From assembly GCF_001305965.1 (NCBI RefSeq), contig NZ_JXQC01000003.1, positions 1,917,642 to 1,981,641 on the forward strand: DNA of 64,000 bases, written 5' to 3'. The notes below the pieces were generated by a model. The model made no database searches. It had not been told where the DNA came from and worked only from the letters and a program-made list of their open reading frames with translations. Shown piece after piece: positions 15,804-24,617 of the stretch (its first letter is position 1; every line of letters starts with the position of its first letter). This DNA is from Erythrobacter sp. SG61-1L. GTDB taxonomy: Bacteria > Pseudomonadota > Alphaproteobacteria > Sphingomonadales > Sphingomonadaceae. A program made the position numbers and the translations under genes.

Positions 15804-17750
15804 ATGAGAAATACCATACGCGGCCGCACGGCCATGCTGGCTCCGCTTGGCCTGATCGCGCTGCTGTTCCCCGCAACGGCCCACAGCCAGACGGCAGGTG
15901 TCGCCGGTGAGGAAGGCGAGACGGAAGAAGCCACAATCGTCGTCACCGCCAACCGGGCGCCCATGCGGCTGGATCAGGTGGGCCAGAGCATGACCGTGCT
16001 GGACATCAAGGCCATCGAGGCCAGTCAGGCCGTGGGCGTCACCGAACTGCTGTCACAGACGCCCGGCGTCCAGTTCAGCCGTAATGGCGGGCCGGGCAAA
16101 TCCACCAGCCTCTATGTACGCGGCGCCGAAACCGGCCAGACCGTGGTGCTGTTCGACGGCGTTCGCCTGCACGATCCGTCCACCACCGATGGCGGCGCCA
16201 CTCTGGCAGACGTGATGGTGGGCGACATCGGCCGTATCGAAGTGCTGCGCGGCGCGCAGTCCACCCTGTGGGGCAGCCAGGCAATCGGCGGGGTAATCAA
16301 CATCATCAGCCGCGAACCGAAAAAGCCGTTCGAGGCCGACTTTCAGGCAGAAGCGGGAGAACTGGACACCTACCTCGCCCGCGCGGGGCTGGGCGGCAAG
16401 GATGGCGGCCTGACATGGCGCGTGGGCGGCAGCTTCGTGTCATCAGGCGGCGTTTCGGCCTATGCCAAGGGCGCCGAGCCTGACGGTTATGAAAACACCA
16501 CGCTGCACGGGCGGATCAAATACGCCATCGCCGATGCTGTGGAGGTGGACCTGCGCAGCGTCTACACATTCGGTCGCAATGAATATGACAATTTCAACGC
16601 CGATGCCCCAGTCCATGGCGAGAACGGCACCTGGCTGAATTACGGCGCCTTCAGCTTCGACCTGCTGGGCCGCCTGCACAACCGCTTCGCCTTTGCGCGC
16701 ACGGACATCACCCGCACCAATTATGACCGTTCGGAAGCGCGCAAGCCTCAGCCCATCACCTTCGACGCTGCGGGCAAGACCGACCGTTTCGAATATCAGG
16801 GTACGCTGGACATCACGAAGGGCTGGTCCGCCGTCTTCGGGATCGAACATGCGGAAAACGATATGCGGACCGCATCGCCCACTGTCGCAAAGCCCAACCC
16901 GGTACCGATCAGCGCGCAGGACAGCACCACGGGCATTTACGGCCAGGTTCAGGGCGAAGTAGCCAAGGGGCTGACCCTGACCGGCGGAATCCGGCAGGAA
17001 GACCATAGCACGTTCGGCGGCAGCACCGTGGGCAGCGCATCGGTCGCATGGTCTCTCAATGGCGGCGACACAGTTCTGCGCGCCAGTTGGGCACAGGGGT
17101 TCAAGGCGCCAAGTCTCTATCAGCTCTACAGTCAGTACGGGAATACCGGCCTGGCGCCTGAAAAGGCCGAAAGCTGGGACATCGGCGCGGAACAGCGCAT
17201 TGGGAAGTTCTCTCTTTCCGCCGTCTATTTCCATCGCGATACGGAAAATCTGGTCCAGTATTCCTATTGCTCGGCCAACCCGGCGGAACCGCTGTGCGGC
17301 GATGGCCGGTCCGGCTATTACGCCAATGTCGGCAATGTCCGGGCAAAGGGCGTGGAACTGGGCGCCAGCGTCAATTTCGGCCCGCTGACAGCCTCGGCCA
17401 ATTTCACTTATCTCGATGCGGTCAACACCACGCCGGGCGATGCCAATCTGGGCAAGAAGCTGGCGCGCCGCCCGCGCGAGAACTTCAACGCCACTGTCAG
17501 CTATACATGGCCGTTCAGGCTGGTCACTTCCGCATCCGTCCGCATAGCGGGCGATAGCTTCAACGATGCGGCGAACAGCCAGTTGCTGAAGAGCTACACA
17601 CTGGTGGACCTGCGCCTGTCCTACCCAATCGACGACCGGATCGAACTCTATGCCCGCACGGAGAACGCCTTCGACGAGAAATACGAGACGATTACCGATT
17701 ACAGCACCATGCCGCGCGCTGCCTATGGCGGCGTAAGGCTGAAGTTCTGA
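15804..17750 (+). CDS. BtuB-like TonB-dependent receptor
   Basis: A 648-residue receptor with a signal peptide ending TAHSQ, TonB box region TIVVTANRAP (about 48-57), plug motifs LLSQTPGVQFSRNGG, SLYVRGAETGQTVVLFDGVRL and IEVLRGAQSTLWGSQAIGGVINI, and a barrel ending YGGVRLKF. Size and plug sequence are those of the BtuB subfamily, which includes cobalamin but also metal and siderophore receptors. The ATG at 15804 has GGGGGAA just upstream. The downstream PepSY protein suggests a metal or metal-chelate ligand rather than B12; no cobalamin riboswitch is present. Confidence 0.87.
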   Translation: MRNTIRGRTAMLAPLGLIALLFPATAHSQTAGVAGEEGETEEATIVVTANRAPMRLDQVGQSMTVLDIKAIEASQAVGVTELLSQTPGVQFSRNGGPGKSTSLYVRGAETGQTVVLFDGVRLHDPSTTDGGATLADVMVGDIGRIEVLRGAQSTLWGSQAIGGVINIISREPKKPFEADFQAEAGELDTYLARAGLGGKDGGLTWRVGGSFVSSGGVSAYAKGAEPDGYENTTLHGRIKYAIADAVEVDLRSVYTFGRNEYDNFNADAPVHGENGTWLNYGAFSFDLLGRLHNRFAFARTDITRTNYDRSEARKPQPITFDAAGKTDRFEYQGTLDITKGWSAVFGIEHAENDMRTASPTVAKPNPVPISAQDSTTGIYGQVQGEVAKGLTLTGGIRQEDHSTFGGSTVGSASVAWSLNGGDTVLRASWAQGFKAPSLYQLYSQYGNTGLAPEKAESWDIGAEQRIGKFSLSAVYFHRDTENLVQYSYCSANPAEPLCGDGRSGYYANVGNVRAKGVELGASVNFGPLTASANFTYLDAVNTTPGDANLGKKLARRPRENFNATVSYTWPFRLVTSASVRIAGDSFNDAANSQLLKSYTLVDLRLSYPIDDRIELYARTENAFDEKYETITDYSTMPRAAYGGVRLKF

Positions 17751-17766
17751 GCGGCGGGCAGCCAGG

Positions 17767-18978
17767 ATGCGTGCGATCCTCCTGATCGTCCATCGCTGGG
17801 CAGGTCTCACTATCGCGCTGGCGCTGGTGCTGACCGGCCTGACCGGTGCGATCCTGCCGTTCCAGCGCGAACTGGGATACCGGATCGCGGCCGATGTCTG
17901 GCAAGTGGCCCCGCCGCATCCCGGCGCGCAGCCGCTTTCCGGCATCGAACTGATGCACAGGGTGGAACAACAGACCGGCGGCACGGTCAGCTACATCAAG
18001 CTGGAGCCGACACCCGGCCTTGCCCTGGCAGTATTCGTCAGCGCACCGCAGGGCCACCCTCCGCTTCCCTATGATGAAGTGTTCGTCGATCCCTACACCG
18101 GCGCCATCCGGGCAAGCGTGCATCTGGCAGATCTGGATGACGGCGCCGTCAACATCATGCCGTTTCTGGTCCGCTTCCATTACACGCTGGCTGCAGGGCC
18201 ATGGGGCCGGTTCATTCTTGGCATTGCAGCGCTGATCTGGGTGCCAGTGTGCCTTGCCGGGCTGGTTCTGAGCCTGCCCCGCGGACGGTTGGCGGGCGGC
18301 GTTGCGGGGCGGCTGCACGCCTGGGCGCCAGCCTGGAAGATACGGCGCGGGCAAGGCGCACGCATCCTGACCTATGACCTCCACCGTGCTTCCGGCCTGT
18401 GGATCTGGCCCGTCATGCTGGTCTTCGCCTGGTCCGCCGTCGCCTTCAATCTCGACGATGTCCATGAACCCGTGCAGCGTTTCTTCGGCGCACGCGGCCT
18501 CTACAATCCGCCAGAGAACTCTGCCCCTGCTCAGGGGGAGAGGCTAAGCCCGCAGGAAGCGGCGGAGGTTGGCGCGCGACTGATGGCGCAGGAAGCTGTC
18601 CGGCAGGGTTTTGCCATTCGCGGGCCGGAAGCGATCAGCTTCAACAGCCATGCCCATGCGGTCGGCTATTATGCGCGCACCAGCCTCGATGGGCCGACAG
18701 AGCGCGGATCGACCGCGGTGTGGTTTGACGAAGTATCCGGCAGACAGATCGGCTTTCGCCATCCCTTCGGCACGACTCCCGCCGATGCATTCGACAAGGC
18801 GACCCGGCTGCTCCACACGGCGGACCTGTTCGGCTGGCCTTACCGAATCTTCGTAAGCCTGATCGGCCTGCTGACTGCCGCTTCGTCTATCGCCGGGCTG
18901 CTTGTCTGGCTCAGGCGTTCGCGCCGTGGTTCCGGGGGGCGCAGCGCAGCGCCGGAATCCAGGCAAACCACCGTGTAA
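17767..18978 (+). CDS. PepSY-associated membrane protein (PepSY_TM)
   Basis: A 403-residue inner-membrane protein of the PepSY_TM family, with an N-terminal membrane segment (ILLIVHRWAGLTIALALVLTGLTG), a periplasmic domain, two central membrane segments (about 155-180 and 215-235) and a last one near 365-385. Histidines in the first and later segments (VHRWAG, DLHRASGLW) are typical of members that reduce or handle metals and siderophores at the inner membrane. It starts 16 bases after the receptor and is surely co-transcribed. Its stop codon lies inside the GTAAC element of the second operator-like copy. Confidence 0.85.
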   Translation: MRAILLIVHRWAGLTIALALVLTGLTGAILPFQRELGYRIAADVWQVAPPHPGAQPLSGIELMHRVEQQTGGTVSYIKLEPTPGLALAVFVSAPQGHPPLPYDEVFVDPYTGAIRASVHLADLDDGAVNIMPFLVRFHYTLAAGPWGRFILGIAALIWVPVCLAGLVLSLPRGRLAGGVAGRLHAWAPAWKIRRGQGARILTYDLHRASGLWIWPVMLVFAWSAVAFNLDDVHEPVQRFFGARGLYNPPENSAPAQGERLSPQEAAEVGARLMAQEAVRQGFAIRGPEAISFNSHAHAVGYYARTSLDGPTERGSTAVWFDEVSGRQIGFRHPFGTTPADAFDKATRLLHTADLFGWPYRIFVSLIGLLTAASSIAGLLVWLRRSRRGSGGRSAAPESRQTTV

Positions 18979-19015
18979 CGCGGTGTTACGCGGCGCAATT
19001 ACGGTAATTAACTTG
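18975..19015 (+). promoter_or_regulatory. Operator-like repeat, copy 2 (after the PepSY gene)
   Basis: GTAAC-N5-GTTAC at 18975-18989 followed by ATTACGGTAATTAACTTG at 18998-19015, 17 of 18 bases identical to the element before the BtuB-like gene and in the same orientation. Its position at the end of the operon is unexpected for an operator and suggests a second promoter reading towards the terminator at 19148-19199. Confidence 0.5.
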
Positions 19016-19199
19016 GATTAGTGGCGGCAGCCGTCAATCTGGCCAAGTGACGCCAAGGGCTTGGGCCTGCCGCCATTTAGCAGCAACCCCGGTTCTTTGC
19101 GTCACCTTTTACTCTCCCGGCCCTACACCCAGCGGGGCCGCACTTAAGGGGGACGCGGCTATGGTCACTCTTGTTGCGTCCCCTATTTTTCCCTTTTTG
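19016..19199 (+). ncRNA. Candidate small RNA between the PepSY gene and the Lrp gene
   Basis: About 180 bases without a convincing gene lie between the second operator-like copy and a strong plus-strand terminator. A promoter within the repeat would make a short RNA under the same control as the receptor operon; equally it could be the operon's 3' untranslated region. No known RNA family was recognised. The call is an inference from the layout. Confidence 0.3.
19148..19199 (+). terminator. Intrinsic terminator
   Basis: Stem GGGGACGC (19149-19156) and GCGTCCCC (19176-19183), 19-base loop, followed by TATTTTTCCCTTTTT. It ends plus-strand transcription coming from the receptor-PepSY operon. Confidence 0.8.
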
Positions 19200-19201
19200 T
19201 C

Positions 19202-19248
19202 CAGTGCAACAAGGCTGACGCCAAAGGTTCGCCCGCACCTGTTGCACT
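19202..19248. repeat. Inverted repeat at the end of the Lrp gene
   Basis: AGTGCAACAAGG at 19203-19214 is mirrored by CCTGTTGCACT at 19238-19248, overlapping the stop codon of the minus-strand Lrp gene. It could be the hairpin that ends the Lrp transcript, but no T-run follows it on the minus strand. Confidence 0.45.
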
Positions 19249-19696
19249 AACGCTCCAGCTTGGTCGCCAGAATCACCGATGTGGTGGTGCGTTCCACGCC
19301 TTCGAACAGTCCGATCTCGTCGATCAGATCGTTGAGCTGAGCCGTATCGTCTGCTTCCAGCATGGCGATGACATCATATTCTCCGCTGATCGCGAACACG
19401 GCCTGCACCAGCGGGATTTCCGCCAGCGCCTGCTCCACCTCGCGGTGGCAGCGCGGCAATGTCTTGATCATCATATGAGCGCGCACACGGCTGCCCGAAA
19501 AGGCCGGGCCGAGCCGGACGGTGTAGCCGTCCACAACCCCCTCTTCCTCGAGCCGGGCGAGGCGCGAGTAGAGCAGCCCGCGCGATATATCGAGATCCTT
19601 GGCAAGCTGGGCAATCGGCCGCCGCGCATCGACCCGAAGCAGGGCGAGCAAGCGCTCGTCCGTTTCGTCGAGGCGCGGCGGCGATGCGCCGTTCAT
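19247..19696 (-). CDS. Lrp/AsnC-family transcriptional regulator
   Basis: A 149-residue regulator: N-terminal helix-turn-helix (LDETDERLLALLRVDARRPIAQLAKDLDISRGLLYSRL) and a C-terminal effector-binding (AsnC/RAM) domain with GEYDVIAMLEADD. The family responds to amino acids. Its ATG overlaps the stop of the cyanophycinase-dipeptidase gene by four bases (ATGA), so the two are translated from one message. That ties it to sensing an amino acid released by the enzyme, arginine or aspartate being the natural guesses. Its targets may include its own operon and the divergent TonB receptor. Confidence 0.87.
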   Translation of the reverse strand: MNGASPPRLDETDERLLALLRVDARRPIAQLAKDLDISRGLLYSRLARLEEEGVVDGYTVRLGPAFSGSRVRAHMMIKTLPRCHREVEQALAEIPLVQAVFAISGEYDVIAMLEADDTAQLNDLIDEIGLFEGVERTTTSVILATKLER

Positions 19697-21624
19697 TTGG
19701 CCCAGCCTTCATCGGCGTAGATGGCAGTCTGCGCGGCTTCGGCCGAAGAAACCTTGCCGCGATACATGCCCAGATCGTTGATCGCGAAAGCGGCGGTGCC
19801 ATCCGCCCCCATGGCGATCAGGCCGCCGTCGCCGCCAATTGCGCCGACTGCCATGATCGTGGCCTGCGCAGCCTGAGTGACACTTTCGCTATGCCATGCC
19901 ACCCGGTCGCACACCTGCCTCGCCGCGCTTTCACGGATGAAATACTCGCCCGTGCCTGTGGCGGAGACGGCGCATTCCCCATTCTTGGCATAGGTGCCCG
20001 CCCCGATAATCGGGGAATCGCCCACCCGGCCCCAGCGTTTGCCCGTGGTTCCACCGGTAGAGGTCGCTGCAGCCAGATTGCCATTGAGGTCCAACGCCAC
20101 TGCGCCAACCGTTCCATACATATGGGTCGGGTCGATTCCGGCCTGCTCGCGCTTGCGCCAGGCCTCGATCTGCTGCCAGCGCTCTTCCGTGCGGAACCAT
20201 GAGGGATCGACCTGTTCCAGACCCTGTTCCTGCGAGAACTTGTCCGCACCTGCCCCGGTCAGCATCACATGGCGGCTCTTGTCCATCACTGCCCGGGCGA
20301 GCGCAATGGGGTGACGCGTGCGGGTAATCCCGGCCACGGCGCCCGCCTTCTGCGTCTTGCCGTCCATAATCGCGGCATCCAGTTCGTTCTTGCCTTCGGC
20401 CGTGAACACCGCGCCGCGACCGGCATTGAACAGGGGATCGTCTTCCAGCACCTGCACGGCGGCCTGCACGGCATCAAGCGAACTGCCGCCCTTTTCCAGC
20501 ACTCCGCTGCCTGCCGCCAGCGCAGCGTTGAGCGCGGCGCGATAGGCCGCGTCTTTTTCAGGCGTCAGGTCGCCGCGCTCCAGCACGCCTGCCCCGCCAT
20601 GGATTGCCAGAGACCACATCGGCACAATCCCGAACTCGCCCTTGCTGGCGAAATAATCGCGCACGAAAAGCGGATTGTCGACCGTGCGCTCAGGCAAATG
20701 CAGCACCGAATTAGGCCCGATGCCCAGAACGCGGATACGCGGCGCTTCCAGCGGCCCGCCGGGCGTCAGTCCCTTGAGCGAGGAGCCAACGACCAGCCAG
20801 GCAATGCCCTGCGGGTCCGTGGCGTAAATCCGCGCGGAACCGTCCGCGTCCAGCGCCAGAGCCGCGCTCTCATCCACACCAAGGCCATACATCGGAGCCA
20901 CATCGGCACCCTCACCCGCCTGCGCCTTGGCGAGGAAGGCGAACAGGCGGCCCAGACGGTTGCGCTCCTTGAAATGCGTGTCGGTCACGACCCGGTCGAG
21001 CAGCTTCAGATGGAGGAAGTCGCTCTCCATCGTCACGGCAGGCCCGAAAGGATCGGCCAGTGCTTCCGGGCTGGCAATGCTGCCCCCATCCATCGCGCCG
21101 TAAAGCTTCTCGCCCAGCATGGCTAGGCCGGCGCTGGTGCCGGCGATCGGCTTGCCCGCCGCGACATGCGCGTCAAGCAACCGGGCCACTTCCGTGCCCT
21201 TCCAGAACCGAACGTAATTCGACTGATCACCGCCCGCGATGAAGATGCCGTCAGCCTTGCGCAGCGCTGCCAGCACCTTCGGGTCCGACGACGCATCGCG
21301 GCTGGAGAACACGAAGGTTTCGGCCGAGGTCACCCCGCCGACATCCTCGTAAAATTCATCGCCAATTTCACCCGCATAGGATGCGCGCAGGATCACGATA
21401 TGCCCGCCGCCAGCCTTGGCGACAAACCAGCGCATGGCATCATTGTTGCGGTCGCCCCCGCCCATCAGCAGCAGGCCGCCGGATACCTTGCCGGGGGTTG
21501 GCGCAGCCAGATCGCCGACCGCATAGCGTTCGTACCCCTTGCCCTTCGCCAGCGCGGGCGAACCGCCCGTCAAAGCAAGGGCAAGCGCCGAGACAATCAG
21601 CGCCATCAACTTGTGCAACCGCAT
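19693..21624 (-). CDS. Exported cyanophycinase fused to isoaspartyl dipeptidase
   Basis: A 643-residue two-enzyme protein with a signal peptide (residues 1-26, ending GSPALA). Residues about 45-300 are a peptidase S51 cyanophycinase: GGDQSNY at 131-137, nucleophile S164 in AGTSAG, and DTHFKERNRLGRL containing H217. Residues about 352-643 are a plant-type isoaspartyl peptidase/asparaginase: IHGGAG at the start and the autocleavage site before T505 in GTVGAVALD, then TSTGGTTGK. Cyanophycinase releases beta-Asp-Arg dipeptides from cyanophycin, and isoaspartyl dipeptidase splits them into Asp and Arg, so one chain could do both steps outside the cytoplasm. The ATG at 21622-21624 has GGAGG upstream. 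Confidence 0.88.
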   Translation of the reverse strand: MRLHKLMALIVSALALALTGGSPALAKGKGYERYAVGDLAAPTPGKVSGGLLLMGGGDRNNDAMRWFVAKAGGGHIVILRASYAGEIGDEFYEDVGGVTSAETFVFSSRDASSDPKVLAALRKADGIFIAGGDQSNYVRFWKGTEVARLLDAHVAAGKPIAGTSAGLAMLGEKLYGAMDGGSIASPEALADPFGPAVTMESDFLHLKLLDRVVTDTHFKERNRLGRLFAFLAKAQAGEGADVAPMYGLGVDESAALALDADGSARIYATDPQGIAWLVVGSSLKGLTPGGPLEAPRIRVLGIGPNSVLHLPERTVDNPLFVRDYFASKGEFGIVPMWSLAIHGGAGVLERGDLTPEKDAAYRAALNAALAAGSGVLEKGGSSLDAVQAAVQVLEDDPLFNAGRGAVFTAEGKNELDAAIMDGKTQKAGAVAGITRTRHPIALARAVMDKSRHVMLTGAGADKFSQEQGLEQVDPSWFRTEERWQQIEAWRKREQAGIDPTHMYGTVGAVALDLNGNLAAATSTGGTTGKRWGRVGDSPIIGAGTYAKNGECAVSATGTGEYFIRESAARQVCDRVAWHSESVTQAAQATIMAVGAIGGDGGLIAMGADGTAAFAINDLGMYRGKVSSAEAAQTAIYADEGWAK

Positions 21625-21809
21625 ACAGCCTCCAAACCGGACGCCCGAAATCCCGCAGGATGTGGGCAATATGTTACAGTCTGACGCGCATTATGCGCAA
21701 TTTGTCGGAAAAGATCGACATATTGATTGAAATTTCATCGTCCCTCTGTTGAATCCGTAGCGTCAGGGGCGGAATGGAGGGGCCGAACCAGACACCCAAG
21801 GGGAACTTA

Positions 21810-24617
21810 ATGGGGTATCCAATGTCCGACCTTCGCAAAATCTCCCTCAAATCCGCGCTTTTTCTCGGCAGTTGCCTGGCCTTCGCCGCAACTCCCGCGA
21901 TGGCGCAGGATGAAGAATCAACCGACAGCGCCGAAATCCTGGTGATTGGCTCGCGCATTCCGCGCGCCGTGCAGGAAGGTCCGGCTCCTGTCACCACGAT
22001 CGACGCCGACGCTATCCGCGACAATGGCTATACCAGCGTGCCGGACATTCTGCGCGCCGTGACCCAGAACGGCGGCGAGACGCAGAGCCAGCAGAGCTTC
22101 AGCGGCGCCAGCTTCACGCCCGGTGCCCAACAGGTGGACTTGCGTGGCCTTGGCCCCAATCACACGCTGGTGCTGGTGAACGGCCGCCGTATCGCGGACT
22201 TCCCGCTACCCTATCAGGGCCGCAGCAACTTCACCGATATTTCCAACCTTCCCGTAGGCCTGATCGATCAGGTCGAAGTGCTGAGCGGCAGCGCGTCGGC
22301 CATCTACGGTTCCGACGCGATCGCGGGCGTCATCAACTTCAAGCTGAAGAAGGAAGTGGACGGCACCACGCTGGATTACCGCGTGGGCATGACCGAACAT
22401 GGCGGCGGCGAATCCCACCGGGCGACCATCACCACCGGCTGGTCGAACGACCGGTTCCACATCATCGCGGGCGGCGAATATCTGCTGCAGCTTCCGCTGT
22501 GGGCCTATGACCGTTCGATCCAGGACAGCACGGCAGACAACCCCACTCTGTCCTACGACCTCTCTCGCCGGACCTTCCTCCGCTACGACCCGGACTATGA
22601 TGAATATGTCGATCCGGGCAAGGCGACCTGCGACTCCCTGTCCTATCTGAACGGCGGCTCTACCTATTACGCCCAGCGCGCCCGTTACGGTGCCTACGAT
22701 CCGGATCTGGACGATTACGGCCCCGGCTATTTCTGCGGCAGTTCCGCCTCCATCGGCTATGGCACGATCATCTCGCGGCGCGAGGGCTTCAATGGCTTCG
22801 CTTCGATGGGCGTCGAGTTTTCGGACAATGAGGAACTGTTCCTCGACCTCCAATATGGCGTCAGCAATGTTGCCCTGATGCCCGACGTGCTCAACTGGTC
22901 CTACCAGGCGGCCTCAGGCAGCAGCGACACAACCTTCTACAACAGCTTCGACGACCGGCTGGACGACTGGTCGCGCCAGTTCACGCCCGAAGAATCCGGC
23001 GGGTTCGGCAATGTGATGACCCGCAACCGGCAGGAGACCTTCTCCTTCACGCCGGGCATTCGCGGCCAGTTCGGCAAGAGCTGGAATTACGAGCTGTCGT
23101 TCAATCACAGCCAGTATCGTTCGCGCGTGAAGTTCCCGCAGATCATCGCCGCCAAGGCGAACGAACTGTTCCTGGGCGAACAGCAGGGCGTCGATCCGGA
23201 TTACGGCTACCCGGTGTTCAACGCCGATCCCGCGCGACTCTACACCCCGCTGACCGAGGCGGAATATAATTCCATCGCGGTCTACAGTGTCTACAATCCG
23301 CGTAGCTGGACGGACAATCTGCAGGCCACGATCAGCAATGGCGAGCTGTTCGAACTGCCCGCTGGCCCGGTGGGCTTTGCCGCTGTGGCCGAATATGGCG
23401 GCCAGGGTTACGAACTGAACCCCGATCCGCTGGCCCTGACCGATTACTATTACGGCCTGAAGGACAGCGATGGCCACGGCACTCGCACTCACTGGGCCGT
23501 TGGCGGCGAATTGCGCGTTCCCGTGACCAGCTTCATCGAGTTGTCTGGCGCGGGCCGTTACGATTCCTTCGGCTTTGCCGACAGCACGATCGACAAGTTC
23601 ACCTATAATGCCGGGCTGGAAGTGCGCCCGCACTCCTCGCTGCTTCTGCGTGCTGCCTATGGCACAGGCTTCCGCGCGCCCGATCTGCATTATGTCTTCA
23701 CGGGTCCGGGCAACACGCACCCTTCGGCGACCGATTACTACCTGTGCCGCACGGAGGAGCCGGACGAGGATCTGGGCGATTGCAGCTATTCGGATGAAGG
23801 CATCGTTGCGCAGCGCAACGGCAACAAGGATCTGAAGCCGGAAAAGAGCCGTTCGTTCAACGCCGGCTTCGTCTTCGCCCCGTCCCGCAACTTCGACGTG
23901 TCAGTCGATTATTTCTGGGTCTCGCTGGCCGATCAGGTTCAGGATCTCAGCATCGACACCCTGCTGCGCGACGAGGCAGATTGCCGTATCGGTGAAACCA
24001 TGGGCGGCAGCGCGGTGGATATCAATTCGCCCACATGCCAGGACGCCATCGCCCGCGTGCAGCGCTTTGGCGGCGGGGTGAACCAGGGACGGCTCGATGC
24101 CGTAGCCGTCAATCCGGTCAACATCGCGCGCGAGAAGACCGACGGCTTCGACGTCACCGTGCGCGGCAGCCTGCCGACCAGCTTCGGCACGTTCAGCCTC
24201 ACCCTGTCGCACACCCACGTGCTGAACCACACCTTCCAGCAATATCCGGGCGATACGCCCATCGACAAGCTGGCCTATGACAGCGGCTATTACATGCCGC
24301 GCGACAAGAGCACCGCCAGCCTGAGCTGGGCGCTGGAAGGCTTCAAGGCCACGGTGGAAGGCAAGCGGCTGGGCAAGCTGCCCAATTATGACGAGGACGC
24401 CTATATCCCGGCGAGCTACCTCTACAATGCCACCATCCAGTATGACGTCACTGACCATCTGCGGGCATCGTTCACGGTCAAGAACCTGCTCGACAGCAAT
24501 CCGGTGAAAGACCCGACCTATGCCAGCTATCCCTATTACGACATCAGCTGGTTCGACGGCGTGGGCCGCAGCGCCTTCCTGCAGTTGACCTACAAGATCG
24601 GCGGGGAAGCGCTCTAA
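21810..24617 (+). CDS. TonB-dependent receptor divergent from the cyanophycinase fusion
   Basis: A 935-residue receptor with signal peptide ending TPAMAQ, TonB box-like ILVIGSRIPR near residue 45, plug motifs QQVDLRGLGPNHTLVLVNGRR and VEVLSGSASAIYGSDAIAGVIN, and a barrel rich in Tyr and Asp ending FLQLTYKIGG. The plug belongs to the class with VDLRGLG...TLVLVNGRR, common for sphingomonad receptors of peptides and other organic ligands. I chose the ATG at 21810 (GGGGAA upstream). It is 185 bases from, and divergent to, the cyanophycinase fusion, so it may import cyanophycin fragments or dipeptides; this is inference from position. Confidence 0.87.
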   Translation: MGYPMSDLRKISLKSALFLGSCLAFAATPAMAQDEESTDSAEILVIGSRIPRAVQEGPAPVTTIDADAIRDNGYTSVPDILRAVTQNGGETQSQQSFSGASFTPGAQQVDLRGLGPNHTLVLVNGRRIADFPLPYQGRSNFTDISNLPVGLIDQVEVLSGSASAIYGSDAIAGVINFKLKKEVDGTTLDYRVGMTEHGGGESHRATITTGWSNDRFHIIAGGEYLLQLPLWAYDRSIQDSTADNPTLSYDLSRRTFLRYDPDYDEYVDPGKATCDSLSYLNGGSTYYAQRARYGAYDPDLDDYGPGYFCGSSASIGYGTIISRREGFNGFASMGVEFSDNEELFLDLQYGVSNVALMPDVLNWSYQAASGSSDTTFYNSFDDRLDDWSRQFTPEESGGFGNVMTRNRQETFSFTPGIRGQFGKSWNYELSFNHSQYRSRVKFPQIIAAKANELFLGEQQGVDPDYGYPVFNADPARLYTPLTEAEYNSIAVYSVYNPRSWTDNLQATISNGELFELPAGPVGFAAVAEYGGQGYELNPDPLALTDYYYGLKDSDGHGTRTHWAVGGELRVPVTSFIELSGAGRYDSFGFADSTIDKFTYNAGLEVRPHSSLLLRAAYGTGFRAPDLHYVFTGPGNTHPSATDYYLCRTEEPDEDLGDCSYSDEGIVAQRNGNKDLKPEKSRSFNAGFVFAPSRNFDVSVDYFWVSLADQVQDLSIDTLLRDEADCRIGETMGGSAVDINSPTCQDAIARVQRFGGGVNQGRLDAVAVNPVNIAREKTDGFDVTVRGSLPTSFGTFSLTLSHTHVLNHTFQQYPGDTPIDKLAYDSGYYMPRDKSTASLSWALEGFKATVEGKRLGKLPNYDEDAYIPASYLYNATIQYDVTDHLRASFTVKNLLDSNPVKDPTYASYPYYDISWFDGVGRSAFLQLTYKIGGEAL

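Noticed and set aside
19047..19250. A 67-codon open frame in the gap after the PepSY gene
   Set aside because: It reads through the terminator hairpin and into the end of the Lrp gene, has no ribosome site, and the translation resembles nothing known.
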